The translations under genes and the position numbers were made by a program. 64,000 bases of DNA from Onthophagus taurus (taxonomy: Eukaryota > Arthropoda > Insecta > Coleoptera > Scarabaeidae). The stretch covers positions 27,900,001-27,964,000 of the forward strand of contig NC_091976.1 of assembly GCF_036711975.1 (NCBI RefSeq). Direction: 5' to 3'. The notes below the pieces were generated by a model, which was not told the origin of the DNA, searched no databases, and saw only the letters and a program-made list of their open reading frames with translations. This document shows, piece by piece, positions 24,858 to 37,574 of the stretch; position 1 is the first letter of the stretch, and every line of letters starts with the position of its first letter.

Positions 24858-25113
24858 CTCAAAAAAATAATTTGATTTTCCACAAAAAAAATTGAGGTTA
24901 TGTCACTTTTTGTTTAAGGTTAGGTGAAAAAAAGAATAAGAGAATCGTTTATCTCCTAGCGGCAGTTTTTGTAATTAAATGAGAAACTACGGTGCCCCGA
25001 TACGAGAAACGCGAATGCAGTAGTTTGAAGTGAACAGATCATTTTGTGGTCAGTTTTTGGTCGCGCGAAGATATTTGATTGGATTTTTTTGGAAATATTG
25101 GGGCGCTTTAGCG
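24858..25113. promoter_or_regulatory. Shared divergent promoter, mRpL41 / CoREST
   Basis: Only 256 bp separate the two start codons, so both promoters and both 5' UTRs must fit here. The segment changes from AT-rich on the L41 side to a mixed composition with several CG dinucleotides (CGATACGAGAAACGCG) on the CoREST side. No TATA box is evident on either strand. Confidence 0.65.
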
Positions 25114-28100
25114 ATGGTGTTGGCGGAGAAGAACAACGAAAATGCGCGGAACGGCCGTAGAAGTCGGGGTCCGAGTCCAAACGGGAACGTCCAAGCGGAT
25201 TCTACAAGCGACGAGGAAACTTCAGGTAAGTCCCGTTTCCGGCCGAACTAACCCTATTTTATTTAATTTATTTTTTTCAAAACCTTCAAAACCTTTCATC
25301 ATAAGATTCCCCTACCAAACTTATCCAATTTCGACATTTTTTTTTATTTGTTTAATATATCGTTTATAGTACCTGCAGATAAAATACGCGTGGGGAGAGA
25401 CTACCAAGCGGTGTGCCCCGATTTACAACCAGAAGCTTTACGGAAACCAGAAACCCTCGCAGATAGAGCATTATTGGTGTGGTCCCCAACTACGGATATC
25501 CCAGAAACTAAATGTAAGTTATATCCTTTTTACTATTTTAATGAGTACGAACCTATCTACATTGAAGGTTTCGTCCATTTTAACAAATATACTTAATAAA
25601 TAAAGTATATATTTATTGCAGGAGAAATTGGAACTCATAAATTGCTTTTAAAATAATGAAATAAAATGTTTTACCAGTTGCGATTAATTTTAAGTAGCCA
25701 TGTTTTTCTTTTTAGTCAAAGCAAAATGGTCTCAAATTAAATTTATTCTCAACATTTGCTTTATATTCAAGAGGCTAAAGAGAGAAAACTTTATTATCCA
25801 GTTGAAAATCCAAAATAGATAACAAAATCAGAGCTGGGCAAATTACTTGAAAAGAGTAGTGGAGAATAACTACTTTGACTAAAAAGTAGTTTAACTACCA
25901 AGTACTTAAACCTTTTAAAATATGGTACTTAGATCACTAACTACCAAGTAGTTCATAGTTAAATATGTAACTACTTTTTTAACTATAACTGCAAAAATGC
26001 ATAAAAAGGTCTACAATAATAAATAAATAAATGCAAAATAAATAACTTTTTATTATATAAAGCTTATTTTAAAGGTTTCTAGTTAGCAATTAATAACTGT
26101 TTGAACTGTTATACATAAATTATGCTTAAAAATCAGATCCTTTTGGTACAAAAACACAAAATTGAAACTTATGAGGTATGTATTAAGATTATTTAAAAAA
26201 TATAAAATATAATAAACAAAGTAGAATCTTGTAACTTTGAAAACGACTTTTAATTTAAGTTAAGTTTGCTTTTAAAAGAATCAACTGCTCAAAAAGATTC
26301 TCATCTATAGCATGTCTTCTTGATGAATTAAGCAAAGTTGCAAAATTGAACATCCATTCAACTGCAGTATGTATTTTATAAATACTTGTTTAATTAACTT
26401 ATAATCATGGAGCATTTTTTTATTAGTTCTTCCATCTTCCATGTACTTATCTACTTAAATTTTCATCTTCTTTGAAATCAAAAAAATTATTTCCAGGTTG
26501 TACATCAGTTAAAATTAGGTTATCATCACTTCCTGCCAGAACATCATCATCAAACAAACCACAACATTTGTTTATAATAAGTTTTAAGAACTGTATGATC
26601 AATTTCCTGGTAAACATTCAGCCATCTCAGTTTAATGGACGGTATCATTACTGACACAATTATACCCTCAAGAGAATCATCATTCATTGAAAATAAATTC
26701 AATCATTATTCACAAAAATGGTTAGAATACCTAAAGTAGTACAAAACTAAGTTAGCTTTTTAAAAGATTTTCTTTGTAATAAAGATAAGAACTTAGCTAC
26801 AAGTATTAATGAAGATCTGGTATAATCAGAATTCGTTTTAAGTACTTAATAGAGTATTAAATTTATTAAGTATTGATTGTTTTTACACTTCACCTTAATA
26901 ATATTGTTATTTATACCTCTACTTGTTTAAAAACTGTTATTAATGAATTCCATTTTTGTTCCAGTGGAAGATTACATCGTTTTGGCTAAAGACAAATATG
27001 GATACAATGGAGAACAAGCACTTGGAATGCTTTTTTGGCATAAACACGATCTCGACAGGGCAGTACTTGATTTGGCCAATTTTACACCATTTCCTGATGA
27101 GTGGTCTGTTGAAGATAAAGTTTTATTTGAACAAGCATTTCAATTTCATGGGAAGAGTTTTCATAGAATAAGACAAATGGTGAGAATTATCAAATATTTT
27201 ATCAAAAAATATCTTGAAGTCGCATAATTTTTATTTTATAATATTTTCTCAGTTACCAGATAAAAGTATTGCAAGTTTGGTAAAATACTACTACAGTTGG
27301 AAAAAGACGAGATCTCGTACGAGTTTAATGGATAAACAAGCGCGCAAATTACAACAACCCAGAGAAGATGGAGCTCCTGGTTCTGAAGCGGGTTCGGAAG
27401 GTGGATCAAACGAAGAATCAGATCACGACGAAAAGGTAGGTTTTAATCACGTCTCCGTAATAAAAGAAAGAATCATTTTAGTTAGATTTTAGTCTTTAGA
27501 AGTATTAATTAAGTATCGAAGGTTGTTGATGGTTTAACAGCATGGTATTGTTTTTTTTTATTGATTGGAGTGTAAAACAGTTTCAAACACAAACACGCCA
27601 AGTATTTATTTGTATAATCGTTAGCGCATGATAACATGTGTTTCTTTTAATTATTTTTTTATAGTCCGGAAATACGTGCTTAGTTATGGTACCTTAATAA
27701 AAATTTTTGTATTTCATTTCTTTTTATGATATAAAAAGTTTTGAAAAGATTCATTGTGAAAAAAATAATGGAAAGGTACTGTTAACTACGTATCGTTCAG
27801 TCCTATATAAGGTGTAATTGTATTCCAGAAGTGGACTATACACCGGGGTATTAGGCGAAAGAGCGGCTCGCCTTCACGCGGCAACCAGACGGCAGACGAA
27901 TCCGCCCAGGTAGTCGTCTAATAAACAGATATTTATTGAAACAAAAAGAAAAACAAAGCACTTTATCGAAAAAAATACGGGTTTATCGTTTTTAAATCAC
28001 CAAAACACTTACATATTTATTATTTTGAGAAGTAAAAATAATTAAAAATACTTCAGATCTATTTGGCTAAATTTCAACTTGCAAAATGGAATTATTTCTT

Positions 28101-31100
28101 TGTATTCATTAAATTATAGGAAAAATGTTATAATTGAAATCATTGTTATATAACTCATTCTAAAGTAAATACAAGTAAAAGTCTTAATATACATGCCTCC
28201 TTAATGAGATATAGCGCGTCAAAGTTTCTTTAAAATTAAACATAATCTGCAAAAAAAAGTCATTTTTTTTAAATATTGTCTACGCCATTGCTAATTTTGT
28301 CAAACGGGCAGTATTTTCGTGTAAAGTGATCATTTATCTATCAATTGGTCTCTTACAAAACTTTGATTAAAGCAACAGTTTTTGATTGGATTAACAAATT
28401 TTCTACAAATCGTCGGCTTAGTAAAAAAACCACGTAACTCCGTTTCGGAAAATTTTACAAGAGACAGAAAACACTGATTTTTTTTACATTGACAGTCCTA
28501 GTTAAGTGCATTTGAGCGGAAACGTGTATTTCAATATACGCGGTTTTCGGAATTTGTAGATTTAATAATTTGTTGCATAATTACATCAAAATCTTATTTT
28601 TGGAAAAAGTTGGGGGTACGTGATTTTCTTACTAAGCCGACGAAATGTGTTTTTCTTAAAAACTATTGCTTTGATCAAAGTTTTGTAAGATACCAATTGA
28701 TAGATAATTGATCACTTTACACGAAAATACTGCCCGTTTGACAAAATTAGCAATGGTGTAGACAATATTTTTAAAAAAAGGGCTTTATATAGCAGATAAT
28801 GTTTAATTTTAAAGACTCGCTATATATTGTTAAGGATATCTATTAAGACTATTCATCTTAATTTTTCATGTATTATCTACTCTAGAAGTGTCAGCGGTTT
28901 TTTGAATCACCCTGTATATTATACAACTCATTAGAATTAGATTACTCAGCAGTGGAATGTTAAATTATTATAAAAGAGCTTATTTACGCTATTAAAGCTT
29001 AGTCACTTGAAATAAAGGTTTTCACATCCAACATGATACAAACATTTCATATTTTGATAACTTGATTGAATTGATTTTTTTTAATTAACATAAAGATGGA
29101 AGTTAGCTATATTTAAGTGGAAAATTAGAAAAATGATAACATACTCTGTAAGAACTTTTCAATATGATATTGGGATATTACTTCCACCCAGGAGTCCTCT
29201 TAAAAACTTGGAGAGGAATTGATCCCTTATTTTTCCAGATATACAGATTCAATTTATAATTCATTTCAAATTGTTAGTTATATTAATTCATAATTATACC
29301 TTACAAAGGTACATTAAGGCTTCCTTGAATGTCTTTGAGTTTGCCAATGAACCTCAAAGAATGGAATTATCTCTATTAGGAATTTTAAAGTTTTAATATA
29401 ACTTTAATAATACTCAATGCAGATCATATAAATCCTTAATAAACCTGCGGATTCAATTATAACATTTTTGATCACAATTTTTCATTAAATCCAGTTAGGA
29501 TAGATTTTGGAATACCGCTTCATTTTGAAGTTCTGATAAAAATGTAAGATTCCAGTTTTGCTAAATATTTTACAGGGTCTATTTGCAGAAACAAAAAATT
29601 GGTTATCAAGTTTGCAGCTTAGAAATTTTCAAAACAACTGTAAAAAAGGAACAGCAAAACAATATTCATCAGCTATAATATACAGAGTGTTTCTGTAGGT
29701 CGTGGCATAATTTTAATCACAAATACTAAATGATGACGATTCGTATAAAAAATTTAAGATCGAATCGTTTAAGATCACTTTTGTATTATGTCGTAAACCC
29801 TTAAATTTTCATTTTTAGACGCATCGTTTCAGAGTTATTCACAAAAAGATAAAGACAACCTCGTTTTTGAGATACTCATAGGCGCCCATGAAAACAAATC
29901 AATAAATCATTAGTAAAGCAATCTGTCAAATTATTGTCCAACGTAGCGTAAAATTTGGATTTTTTTTAGTCCAATTATGAATATTTTTCAAATTAATGGT
30001 AATCAGTAAGATTTTTTTCTAAAAACGCAGTATTAGTAGTACATTTTTTCATCATAGTACAGTTTTGCCATACTGTTCTCGAAACGGATGATCAGCAATA
30101 TTTAATTTTTGTGCTGTTAAGTACAAGATGATGGATACAATTGCTATTCGTATGGGATACGCCAAACCGTACTTTTGAGTATTCCGAAATGTCTTGATTA
30201 CTTATTTATCAACAGTACTAGTAGTACTACGATCTACCACAAAATCCAAAATGTTTTCTTCTAGTTTGGGTGTACAAACTGACCTCTGATTACCCGTGTT
30301 TGCATACTTTTAGAAATGTTTTTTTATCAGGTTGTCAAATTTTTTGTAATATCATCTCGCCGCTGCATTAGCACTGCCTAAACACACTCCCAACCTTAAA
30401 AGCATGTCAGTTTGCTCACTAAATCTAATTATTTGCAATTTTAAACACCTATTAGTGACTAACTGCTTTACTTACAATTTGTTTTCATAGGTACTTACGA
30501 TTAATGAAAACATTTCAAATTGAGGTTGTATCTTTTTGCGAATAACTCTAAAACGGTGCGAAAAAGAGTGAAAATCATTTTAAAATGAAATAGGCTTTGA
30601 AAATCAGTTGGAAAATTAAGGAGTTTACGACATAATCAAAAAGTTTTAGGAAATAACCTTCATGAACACCTGTATATTGATTCTGAGGTTATATAAGTGA
30701 TCTTAAACGATTTCTCATGATAACATTGCACAATTTGGACAAATTTCATCTTTCTAAGACAAACCATATTGAAAATGTTTAAAAATTTCTTAACTTTGAA
30801 GGCCCATTTATGGGTTTAGACCAAAAATTTTTACACAAATTGTGATCATTTTGACTCTAGTATTTGTGATTAAAATTATGCCACGACTTACAGAAACACC
30901 CAGTATTGTAGATTTGAGAATTCAGTATAAATAACCAAACAAAGCAAAATGGCAATGTGAATACATAAAGTGAGTTTTATTAATATGTTTATGTTTTACT
31001 TGAGTTTTATGTTAAATTTAGTTTTGAAACAAATTCTTCTATTTGATATTATAACTAAGAGAACACGCAATATTAAGTTTCGCTCAAAACGAGTCGTTCT

Positions 31101-33433
31101 AAGTTCTTAGATTGAATTGTGATATTGATCCTCCTCAAACATCAATTCAATCTATGTTTCTTCATTCCCTAAGATTATTTATTTTTCTTCTGATGATATT
31201 TCCAAGAACATGTTCAATTCGACATAACATATGTTATGATGCATGATTTTTCTGAATTTTATTATAATAAATTTTTTTTTGTAGGAAATTTCTTTAGGTA
31301 TAATTGATAATCAACTTTTTTTCTGCAAAAATCGCTGAGGACTTTTACATTTTCATTAGAATATTTGAAATCCTGTTTTCTGGAAGTTGAAGTTTATAAT
31401 AATTTTATTTAAATAATTAATTAACTTTTAAGTACAATTAAATTATTTATTAGAATGTTTAGACGTAGATTAAATTTATGTTGTTCTTTATTTTTCATGT
31501 TTGTAGCACTTTTTTTTTCGTGTTCTCCCCATTTCCTCAAAACAATTCCGTAAAATCAAAAAAGGTTACTTTTGCTTTTTTGAGCAAATCATTTCATAAT
31601 CTTTTTCAGATCCCATTTAACACTAAAAAAATCCGTTTTTTGTTTAACACGTAATGTCGTTTTATTGTTTCGTAACTTATAAAAAGAAATGTCGTAACAT
31701 AATACATAAAGAACACTCTAAACAAAAACTATTATACCTTCGTTTTTAGCGTTGTTCGTTTTAATTTTCGTTTTAACCGTATTTTTTCGTCGGTTACGAC
31801 CCGGTGTAACTGACGTTGGTATGTGTGCGCAGGGAGAGGGTGGCACGTGTTCTAACTGCGGAGTCATCTGTACGGTCACTCAGGTGACACCGAAGGGGCC
31901 CCTTTGTAATTCCTGTTATCTGCATTGGAGGTATGTCCCACAAAAATAAACACACAAACAAAAAAATTTAAGAATTAAGAATAATAGATGATGAAAGTTA
32001 ATAAAAAATTATAGCTTTTTAGATATTTTCAATTATTATAATTTTTTTTGCAGTGTGTACGTTTTATGAATGTTTTCTTGTAAAAATGTAAAAAAAGTCC
32101 CGATTTGTTAGTTAAAATTAGTTGGAAAAATTATAAAGAAAAAAATAAAGAATAGATAAAATTTTTTTTGAGTGATTCTATCTAAAATTTGTAAATGTAG
32201 ACGGACGGGACTGTTGAGGCCCACGTCGGGTCCAACGGGAGGCAAACGCGGGGCCCCGCTGGTCGGGCGCCATAAGCGTAAGCCGCCCCGGGGCATGTAC
32301 ATCAATCACGACGACCTGGCTGCGATGGCTACCGGAGGCGCGGGTGTCCTAATGCTTAAGGCGATGGACCGGGAACGCGACGCCCTTCAACGACAAGTGA
32401 GTACTCTCGTCATAAAACATTCTCTTCTCAACAATAAAAAAATCGCCTCTCACACGCTGTCTATATCTATCTTAAAAAAATGTGTTATACTTTTTACGAA
32501 ATCCCTCAGAAAAACGTTACAAAAATGATTTATTCTGTGTCCGCCCTCCCTAATTTTATTTTTGATTTTTTTAAAGCACCATATTTCTTTTCCTTTTCGA
32601 AATTCTCGAATGTGAATGTCTTTTCTTTAAAAATAAGTTTATGTTTTGGTTATAATAAGTTTGTGTTTGTTGTATTTAGTGCTTGTTTTTTAAGTTATTT
32701 GAGTTTTTAGTTTAGTGTGTTTTTCCTAATTTTGTTTTTCTAGATTAGTTGTGTGTAGAAATCGTCTCCAGAAATTGGTTTTAATTAATAATTAGTAAAA
32801 ATAAGATACAAGATAAGTTTTTAGTTTATAAATTAATAATTTTTTTCTTTTTTAATCATTTACAGGTTGGGTTACATTTTAATTAAAAATTTCCTCTAAA
32901 AAAATATTAAACTTTTTCTCTATTGTTTCAGATCCAGCAAAATAAACAAGCAATCAGCTCCTTGAAAAGAAAACATTCCGATTCCATCGAAGATCTTCGT
33001 CCTGGGAATGAAAATACGTCCCGTGTTAATGCAAGATGGACTAATGAAGAATTATTATTAGCTGTTCAAGGTGTGTTTTTTAATTTATTTAATAAGCATT
33101 TTTTTATAATAAAAGGTATTTTTAGGAGTCCGAAAGTATGGTAAAGATTTTAAAAGTATCGCGGAAGTTTTAGGAAATAAAACGGAACATCATGTTCGTT
33201 CGTTTTTCGTCAATTATCGTAAACGTTATAATTTAGATAGCGTTTTAAAAGATTATGAGAAAGAACATGGCCCTATAGTGGACGAAACTGTAGCGTCAGA
33301 AGAAAAACCGGAAGTGGAAGAAACAAATAACGAGAATAACGCAAATAACGACGTAATTTGTTTGTCGCCCAGTTCTCAAAACGTCAAAAAAGAATTTAAA
33401 AACAACAAAATAATGGCGTCCGCGAATAAATGA
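25114..33433 (+). CDS. CoRest: REST corepressor CoREST (ELM2-SANT-SANT)
   Basis: A nuclear scaffold that links the histone demethylase LSD1 and HDAC1/2 and repress transcription. Exons: 25114-25225, 25370-25513, 26965-27179, 27253-27435, (27829-27909, candidate), 31833-31930, 32201-32396, 32932-33070 and 33126-33433. All phases agree, giving 464 residues, or 491 with the candidate exon. Domain order: ELM2 ([15 protein letters not shown], then [11 protein letters not shown]); SANT1 ([34 protein letters not shown]); a Cys4 finger-like exon (CSNC...CNSC); the LSD1-binding helix ([25 protein letters not shown]); and SANT2 ([30 protein letters not shown]). The start ATG is followed directly by a basic, serine-rich leader as in other CoRESTs. 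The TGA stop overlaps AATAAATGA. The large intron before the Cys4 exon holds foldback elements. Confidence 0.95.
25829..26480 (-). mobile_element. hAT-type element relic in CoREST intron 2
   Basis: The edge CAGAGCTGGGCAAATTACTT (25829) has the C(A/T)G-start and TGGGCAA character of hAT termini, followed by several aagtagtt/aactactt subterminal motifs (25850-25985). On the minus strand around 26270-26370 a frame reads [17 protein letters not shown] after [11 protein letters not shown], recalling the 'ER.FS.AG...R..L.....E.L..L' dimerisation end of hAT transposases. No matching right terminus was found, so it is truncated. Confidence 0.5.
27829..27909 (+). other. Candidate 81 bp cassette exon of CoREST
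   Basis: In the middle of AT-rich intron 4, the segment after TGTATTCCAG (acceptor, AG at 27827-27828) and before GTAGTC (donor) is 81 bp, CpG-rich and open in the phase-0 frame that both neighbouring exons use. It would add 27 residues ([18 protein letters not shown], then NQTADESAQ) between SANT1 and the Cys4 exon. A multiple of three means inclusion or skipping leaves the frame intact. It was deduced from composition, splice sites and phase; no homologous exon is known to me. Confidence 0.65.
28199..28836. mobile_element. Foldback element in CoREST intron
   Basis: Arms of about 290 bp pair across a centre near 28520. Left landmarks are TTAAAATTAAACATAATCTG, GTCTACGCCATTGCTAATTT and CGTCGGCTTAGTAA; right landmarks are the inverses TTACTAAGCCGACG, AAATTAGCAATGGTGTAGAC and CAGATAATGTTTAATTTTAA. 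No coding frame is present. A caccctgtatatt end just beyond (28909-28921) recalls the TACAGGGTG elements in the homeobox intron, but no left partner was found. Confidence 0.85.
29689..30908. mobile_element. 1.2 kb foldback element in CoREST intron
   Basis: The left end reads CAGAGTGTTTCTGTAGGTCG, TGGCATAATTTTAATCACAA; the right end carries TTGTGATTAAAATTATGCCA and ACTTACAGAAACACCCAGTA. Inner arms also match (a 'cgtttaagatcac' against 'gtgatcttaaacg' pair, and CAAATTTTTTG-like centre flanks). The arms have diverged more than those of the other foldbacks, suggesting greater age. No transposase was recognised. Confidence 0.8.
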
Positions 33434-34739
33434 TGAGCCCTTTGTTAAAAAAGTCATTTTTTCCTCTTTTTCTTCATTCATGACTTATTTAGGTAAGTTA
33501 GCGTTATATTATTTTTCTTTACTACATAAATCAAGCCAATTCGTTATTTATTGCGTATCGTCATTATTTGTTAAAAAGAATTAGATTAATTTTGATGAAA
33601 CTTCTTATTTTGAAGACTTTTAAATAATTTAGTTTTTAGCATTATTTTTTATTGTTTAGTGAAAGTAAAAGAAAACGTTGTTTATAGTGTAAATATTATT
33701 AATTAATTAATTATGAAAGAATTGTAAAAAGACAATTCTTACGTGTAAAAAAAGTTAAAAAAACGGAAACTAATTAATTGCACATAACCACATAACAATA
33801 AATATTTTAACCAGAAGGAGTTATGTTTTATACAAAAATAAAAAGTAGAGTAGAACAAAAAAATGGAATATTTGTATTAAAAAAAGATGATGAAAAGACG
33901 ATAAAGAATGAAGCCCTCGCAATTTATTTTCATTTGAAAAGAAAACGATGTTGAGTTCTTGTAAATATTTATAAGATTAATCGCGTAAAAATTAAAAATC
34001 AGAAATCTACTTGGAATTAAGGTAAAAAAGAAATTGTTAATAAAAAGAATAACGTATCCTCAGGTTTATCGAACTACTAAAATAAAAGAAAAATAATGAT
34101 GCCCCATAAATAACCCTTTTAGAGAAATTTTTATTCGTTTTTTTTTTTTAAACACGTTTTCGTTTCACCGTAGTTTTTAAGAAAAACCATATCGAGAAGA
34201 ATAACTTTTATACTTTTTTGCGCTTGGAATTTTTCGGAAAGCAATAATTTTTACGTTATTGAACATTGCTCACGTTTTTACGTTTCTTTGAGTTTTGCAC
34301 CATTTTTTATTAGGATACTGCATAGTTTTTAAGTAGATATATTTCTGTGTGTATTTAAAAATAAAAACGTAAATATACTTTATTCCAATAGCACTTAAGT
34401 ATTTTACTTATAAAATACTTTCATTTACCTGATATACATTTTATCAAATAAAAATGCTAAATCTCATTAAATAATGAACGAAAATAAAGAAAAATTTAAT
34501 GGAATGAATTGTAACTTTAATTCATTTGTATCATAAGCTCAGATATACCCGGATTTTTCCTAGCCAACATATACACACGCTTTTAATAAGGGGCGAAATA
34601 TGTCTGCAATCGAACATATTCCCTAATTGTTTAAAGACCGCAAAAATATGTTGACGCCATTTTTAAGAAGGGCAAGAATAGCGAAGTGACTGAGTTATTT
34701 CGATCATTCCCATAATTGGTAAAATATTTGAATTTGTCA
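33434..34739 (+). other. CoREST 3' UTR and intergenic spacer
   Basis: After the TGA at 33431-33433 the sequence is AT-rich without a gene. An AATAAA at 33797-33802 is a plausible poly(A) signal about 365 bp downstream. Other AATAAA copies follow near 34080 and later, so longer 3' UTRs are possible. No repeat family was recognised until the LINE at 34740. Confidence 0.5.
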
Positions 34740-37570
34740 TTAAATGGTACGTCTGAAGTTTCCTAACTATAATCTGGGTATGGTCTATTGCAGACATAAT
34801 AATGCTGGGTATGGAGGAGTCATGATATGCCTAAAATCCAATACAAAGTTTAGGGAATTAAACATTAAGCATTTTTCTGTAGACAAACTGATAGAAGTTG
34901 CTGGTATTCTCCTTATTGAAGTAAATCTGATAGTTATTTCGGTCTATGGTCAGTCCCAGGGGAGGTTAAACGAATTTCGTAAGGTACTCTATGATGTCCT
35001 AACATACATTATTACCAGTTATGGACAACACCATATAGTGATTTTATTTCTGACAATTCTGGAAAATATGCAATATGTACAGATATGCTTTCGCTTGATT
35101 TAATTTATGTTTTCACAGAACCTACTAGAATTACGGAATTAACAAGTAGATGTATTGATCAATTTTTTATTAATTCTCTCATAATGGATTATAATACAGA
35201 AACAACTCGACCGCATCTATCAGACCATTTGGCCCAAATATTCACTCTGCTGGATGTATCTGAAACTAAGAAAAAAACAATATATTACTATAAGAAAAAT
35301 AAATGCAACTAATATTTACAAATTCCGACTACTTTTTGAGGGCGTACATTGGTGTGAAATGGCATTGCTGCTTCTACACCGGCAATACTCGTTTATTCAT
35401 GACCACTTTATGGAATGTTTTATCTTGGCTTTTCCTGAGAAAACAGTAATAAAATCGCATGGGGGTACTACTTTCTTACGATTATCCCCACAACTTGAAG
35501 AAATTAAGAAACATTTGGATTATTGTTATATACTATCAATAGAGTAACGAAGAACACTCAAGTGAATGATCTTTACAATAATACTAGAAGAGAATATAGT
35601 TCGGCGGTCATGACTGAAAAACAAAAACATGTTGTCGAAGTTATCAATACTGCGACTAATAAACAAAAGGCTATATGGCACTTTATAAACAAAGAGCTAA
35701 AAGTGAAGCAAGAAAACAACAGTAATTACTTTTTCGGAAATCGACAGTCCTCCTTCTTAAAGCCTACTACTGAGCATGAGATTCTCCAGACGGTCCTTTC
35801 TCTACCAAATAAGAAAACCACTGACATATACGATGTAATCTACCTTGTTAAGAATGTTATTGACGTGTTAGTTATACCCATTACCAATATGGTGTATTGT
35901 TGCTTTACAAACGGCATATTTCTTGATGAACTTAAAGTGGCCAAAGTGGTCCCTGTTTACTATAGACCTATTTCTATACTTCCTGTTTTTTCAAAAATAT
36001 TCGAATCTCTATTAAAAAGTAGATTTATTGAGTATATGGAAAATAACAAATTATTTAATGAACCTCAGCACGATTACCAGGGACAAAAGTCTACCACTTC
36101 AGCTCTAACTAGCTTGGTTGATGCTATGGCACGTGCGTTTTGACGAGAAGGAGGATGTTCAATTATTATGTTGTGACTTATCAAAGGCTTTTGATTGCGT
36201 CCAACATGAAATTCTGTTGAATAAACTGGTACATTATGGTATAAGAGGTCTACCAAATCAAATGATTCGTAGTTATCTTAACAATAGAAAAATAATATTA
36301 TAGAGTTCATAGAGTTGAACTTGAAAATAAGTCAGAAGTTGTTATAGCCGAAGCTGCGGAATGGTTTTGGGCCAAGAGTTTGAAACTTAATGTCGAAAAG
36401 ACGCAAAAACTACTATTAACAACTAAAATTGATTGACGGGAGCAAGAACCTATTAAATACCTGGGAATATATGTTATGTCAAACCTAAGCTGGAACTCTC
36501 ATATTGAATATCTTCAAAGATGCCTTGCTGTAGCAATATTTACGGTCAGGCGCATACGGGCTATAGCTGGATATGAGGCTACCAGAGCAACCTACTTTGC
36601 CAACTTTCATAGTAGGGCGTCGTATGGAATACTGATTTGAGGGAATTCTCCGGCGAATTACGGCTTTTAGCAGGTGAAAATAGTACTGCAAGCTGCAAAC
36701 CACTTTTTCAACAACACTATTTGGAAAATCACATGTTCTCAGTTTGGTTTTCGTCGAGGCATTTCCACCACTTTAGCAATACACTCCTTAACTCAATGCA
36801 TACGAAATGGTTTTGAAAACAACCTGTTAACTGAGATATCATTTTTTGATTCGACCGCGTTGACCACGAGTTATTGTTGCTAAAATTAAAAGCTCACCAT
36901 TTTAGCGAACGTCAGTATGTTTCTTTGAAAAACCAGACTTCTGATAAAATTACAATTAAATACGGAGTCCCACAAGGATCCATACTAGGTGAATTGCTGG
37001 TTTTGATATTTATTAATTACATGCCTAGCTGTCTGCCACAGAGCTCGGAGGTTGTACTTTATGCAAGCTATAAATACCCGCCCTAATTTCAATACTCTGT
37101 ATCAGGCTGTACCCAAAGACTTCTATCTTGGTTTGAATGTAATAATCTTGCGGTGAACGCGTCCAAGACTGAGTCATTAACGTTTGCTTTACGAGAAATT
37201 CCTCCAAATCTCACTCAGCGTGTTAAATATCTGGGAGTAAAACTTAATTCCAAGCTAACTTGCGAGGCTCATGTACTGAGCTTGGTCAGGAAGTTAAATA
37301 AGTTTTTGCAATTAGAAATCTGATAAATATAGTATCACTTGACACTTTGTCACTTATTAAGGATGCTTCTACCCACAAGTGCCCTACGCCATTTTATGTT
37401 GGGGTTACGCTGCCCAGGCTTTTCGAATGCAAAGGAGATGCTTGAGAGTCATGACTGGTTTACGCTCTTCTAAATGCTGCAGAACCAAATTCACTGAACT
37501 GGATATTCTGACTGTATCAGGCGACGAGTGTAAGAGAAGTCTTTCTTAATAACACAATAAAGAATCTATC
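34740..37570 (+). mobile_element. Degenerate Jockey/CR1-like non-LTR retrotransposons, two joined fragments
   Basis: First fragment (34740-36520): endonuclease remnants (NNAGYGGVMICLKS, then LIVISVYGQSQG; EPTRITELTSRCIDQFFIN; RPHLSDHL), then the reverse transcriptase fingers (YRPISILPVFSKIFE) and palm A box ([16 protein letters not shown]). The catalytic core after NNRKIIL is deleted, and the frame resumes at LKLNVEKTQKLL and YLGIYVMSNLSWNSHIEY. Second fragment (36690-37570) restarts at SQFGFRRGISTTLAI and contains KYGVPQGSILGE, but the YADD-type box has become YASY. It continues to VKYLGVKLNSKLTCEAHV. It ends with an ATCTATCTA tail near 37562. Many stops; inactive. Confidence 0.88.
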
Positions 37571-37574
37571 TATC

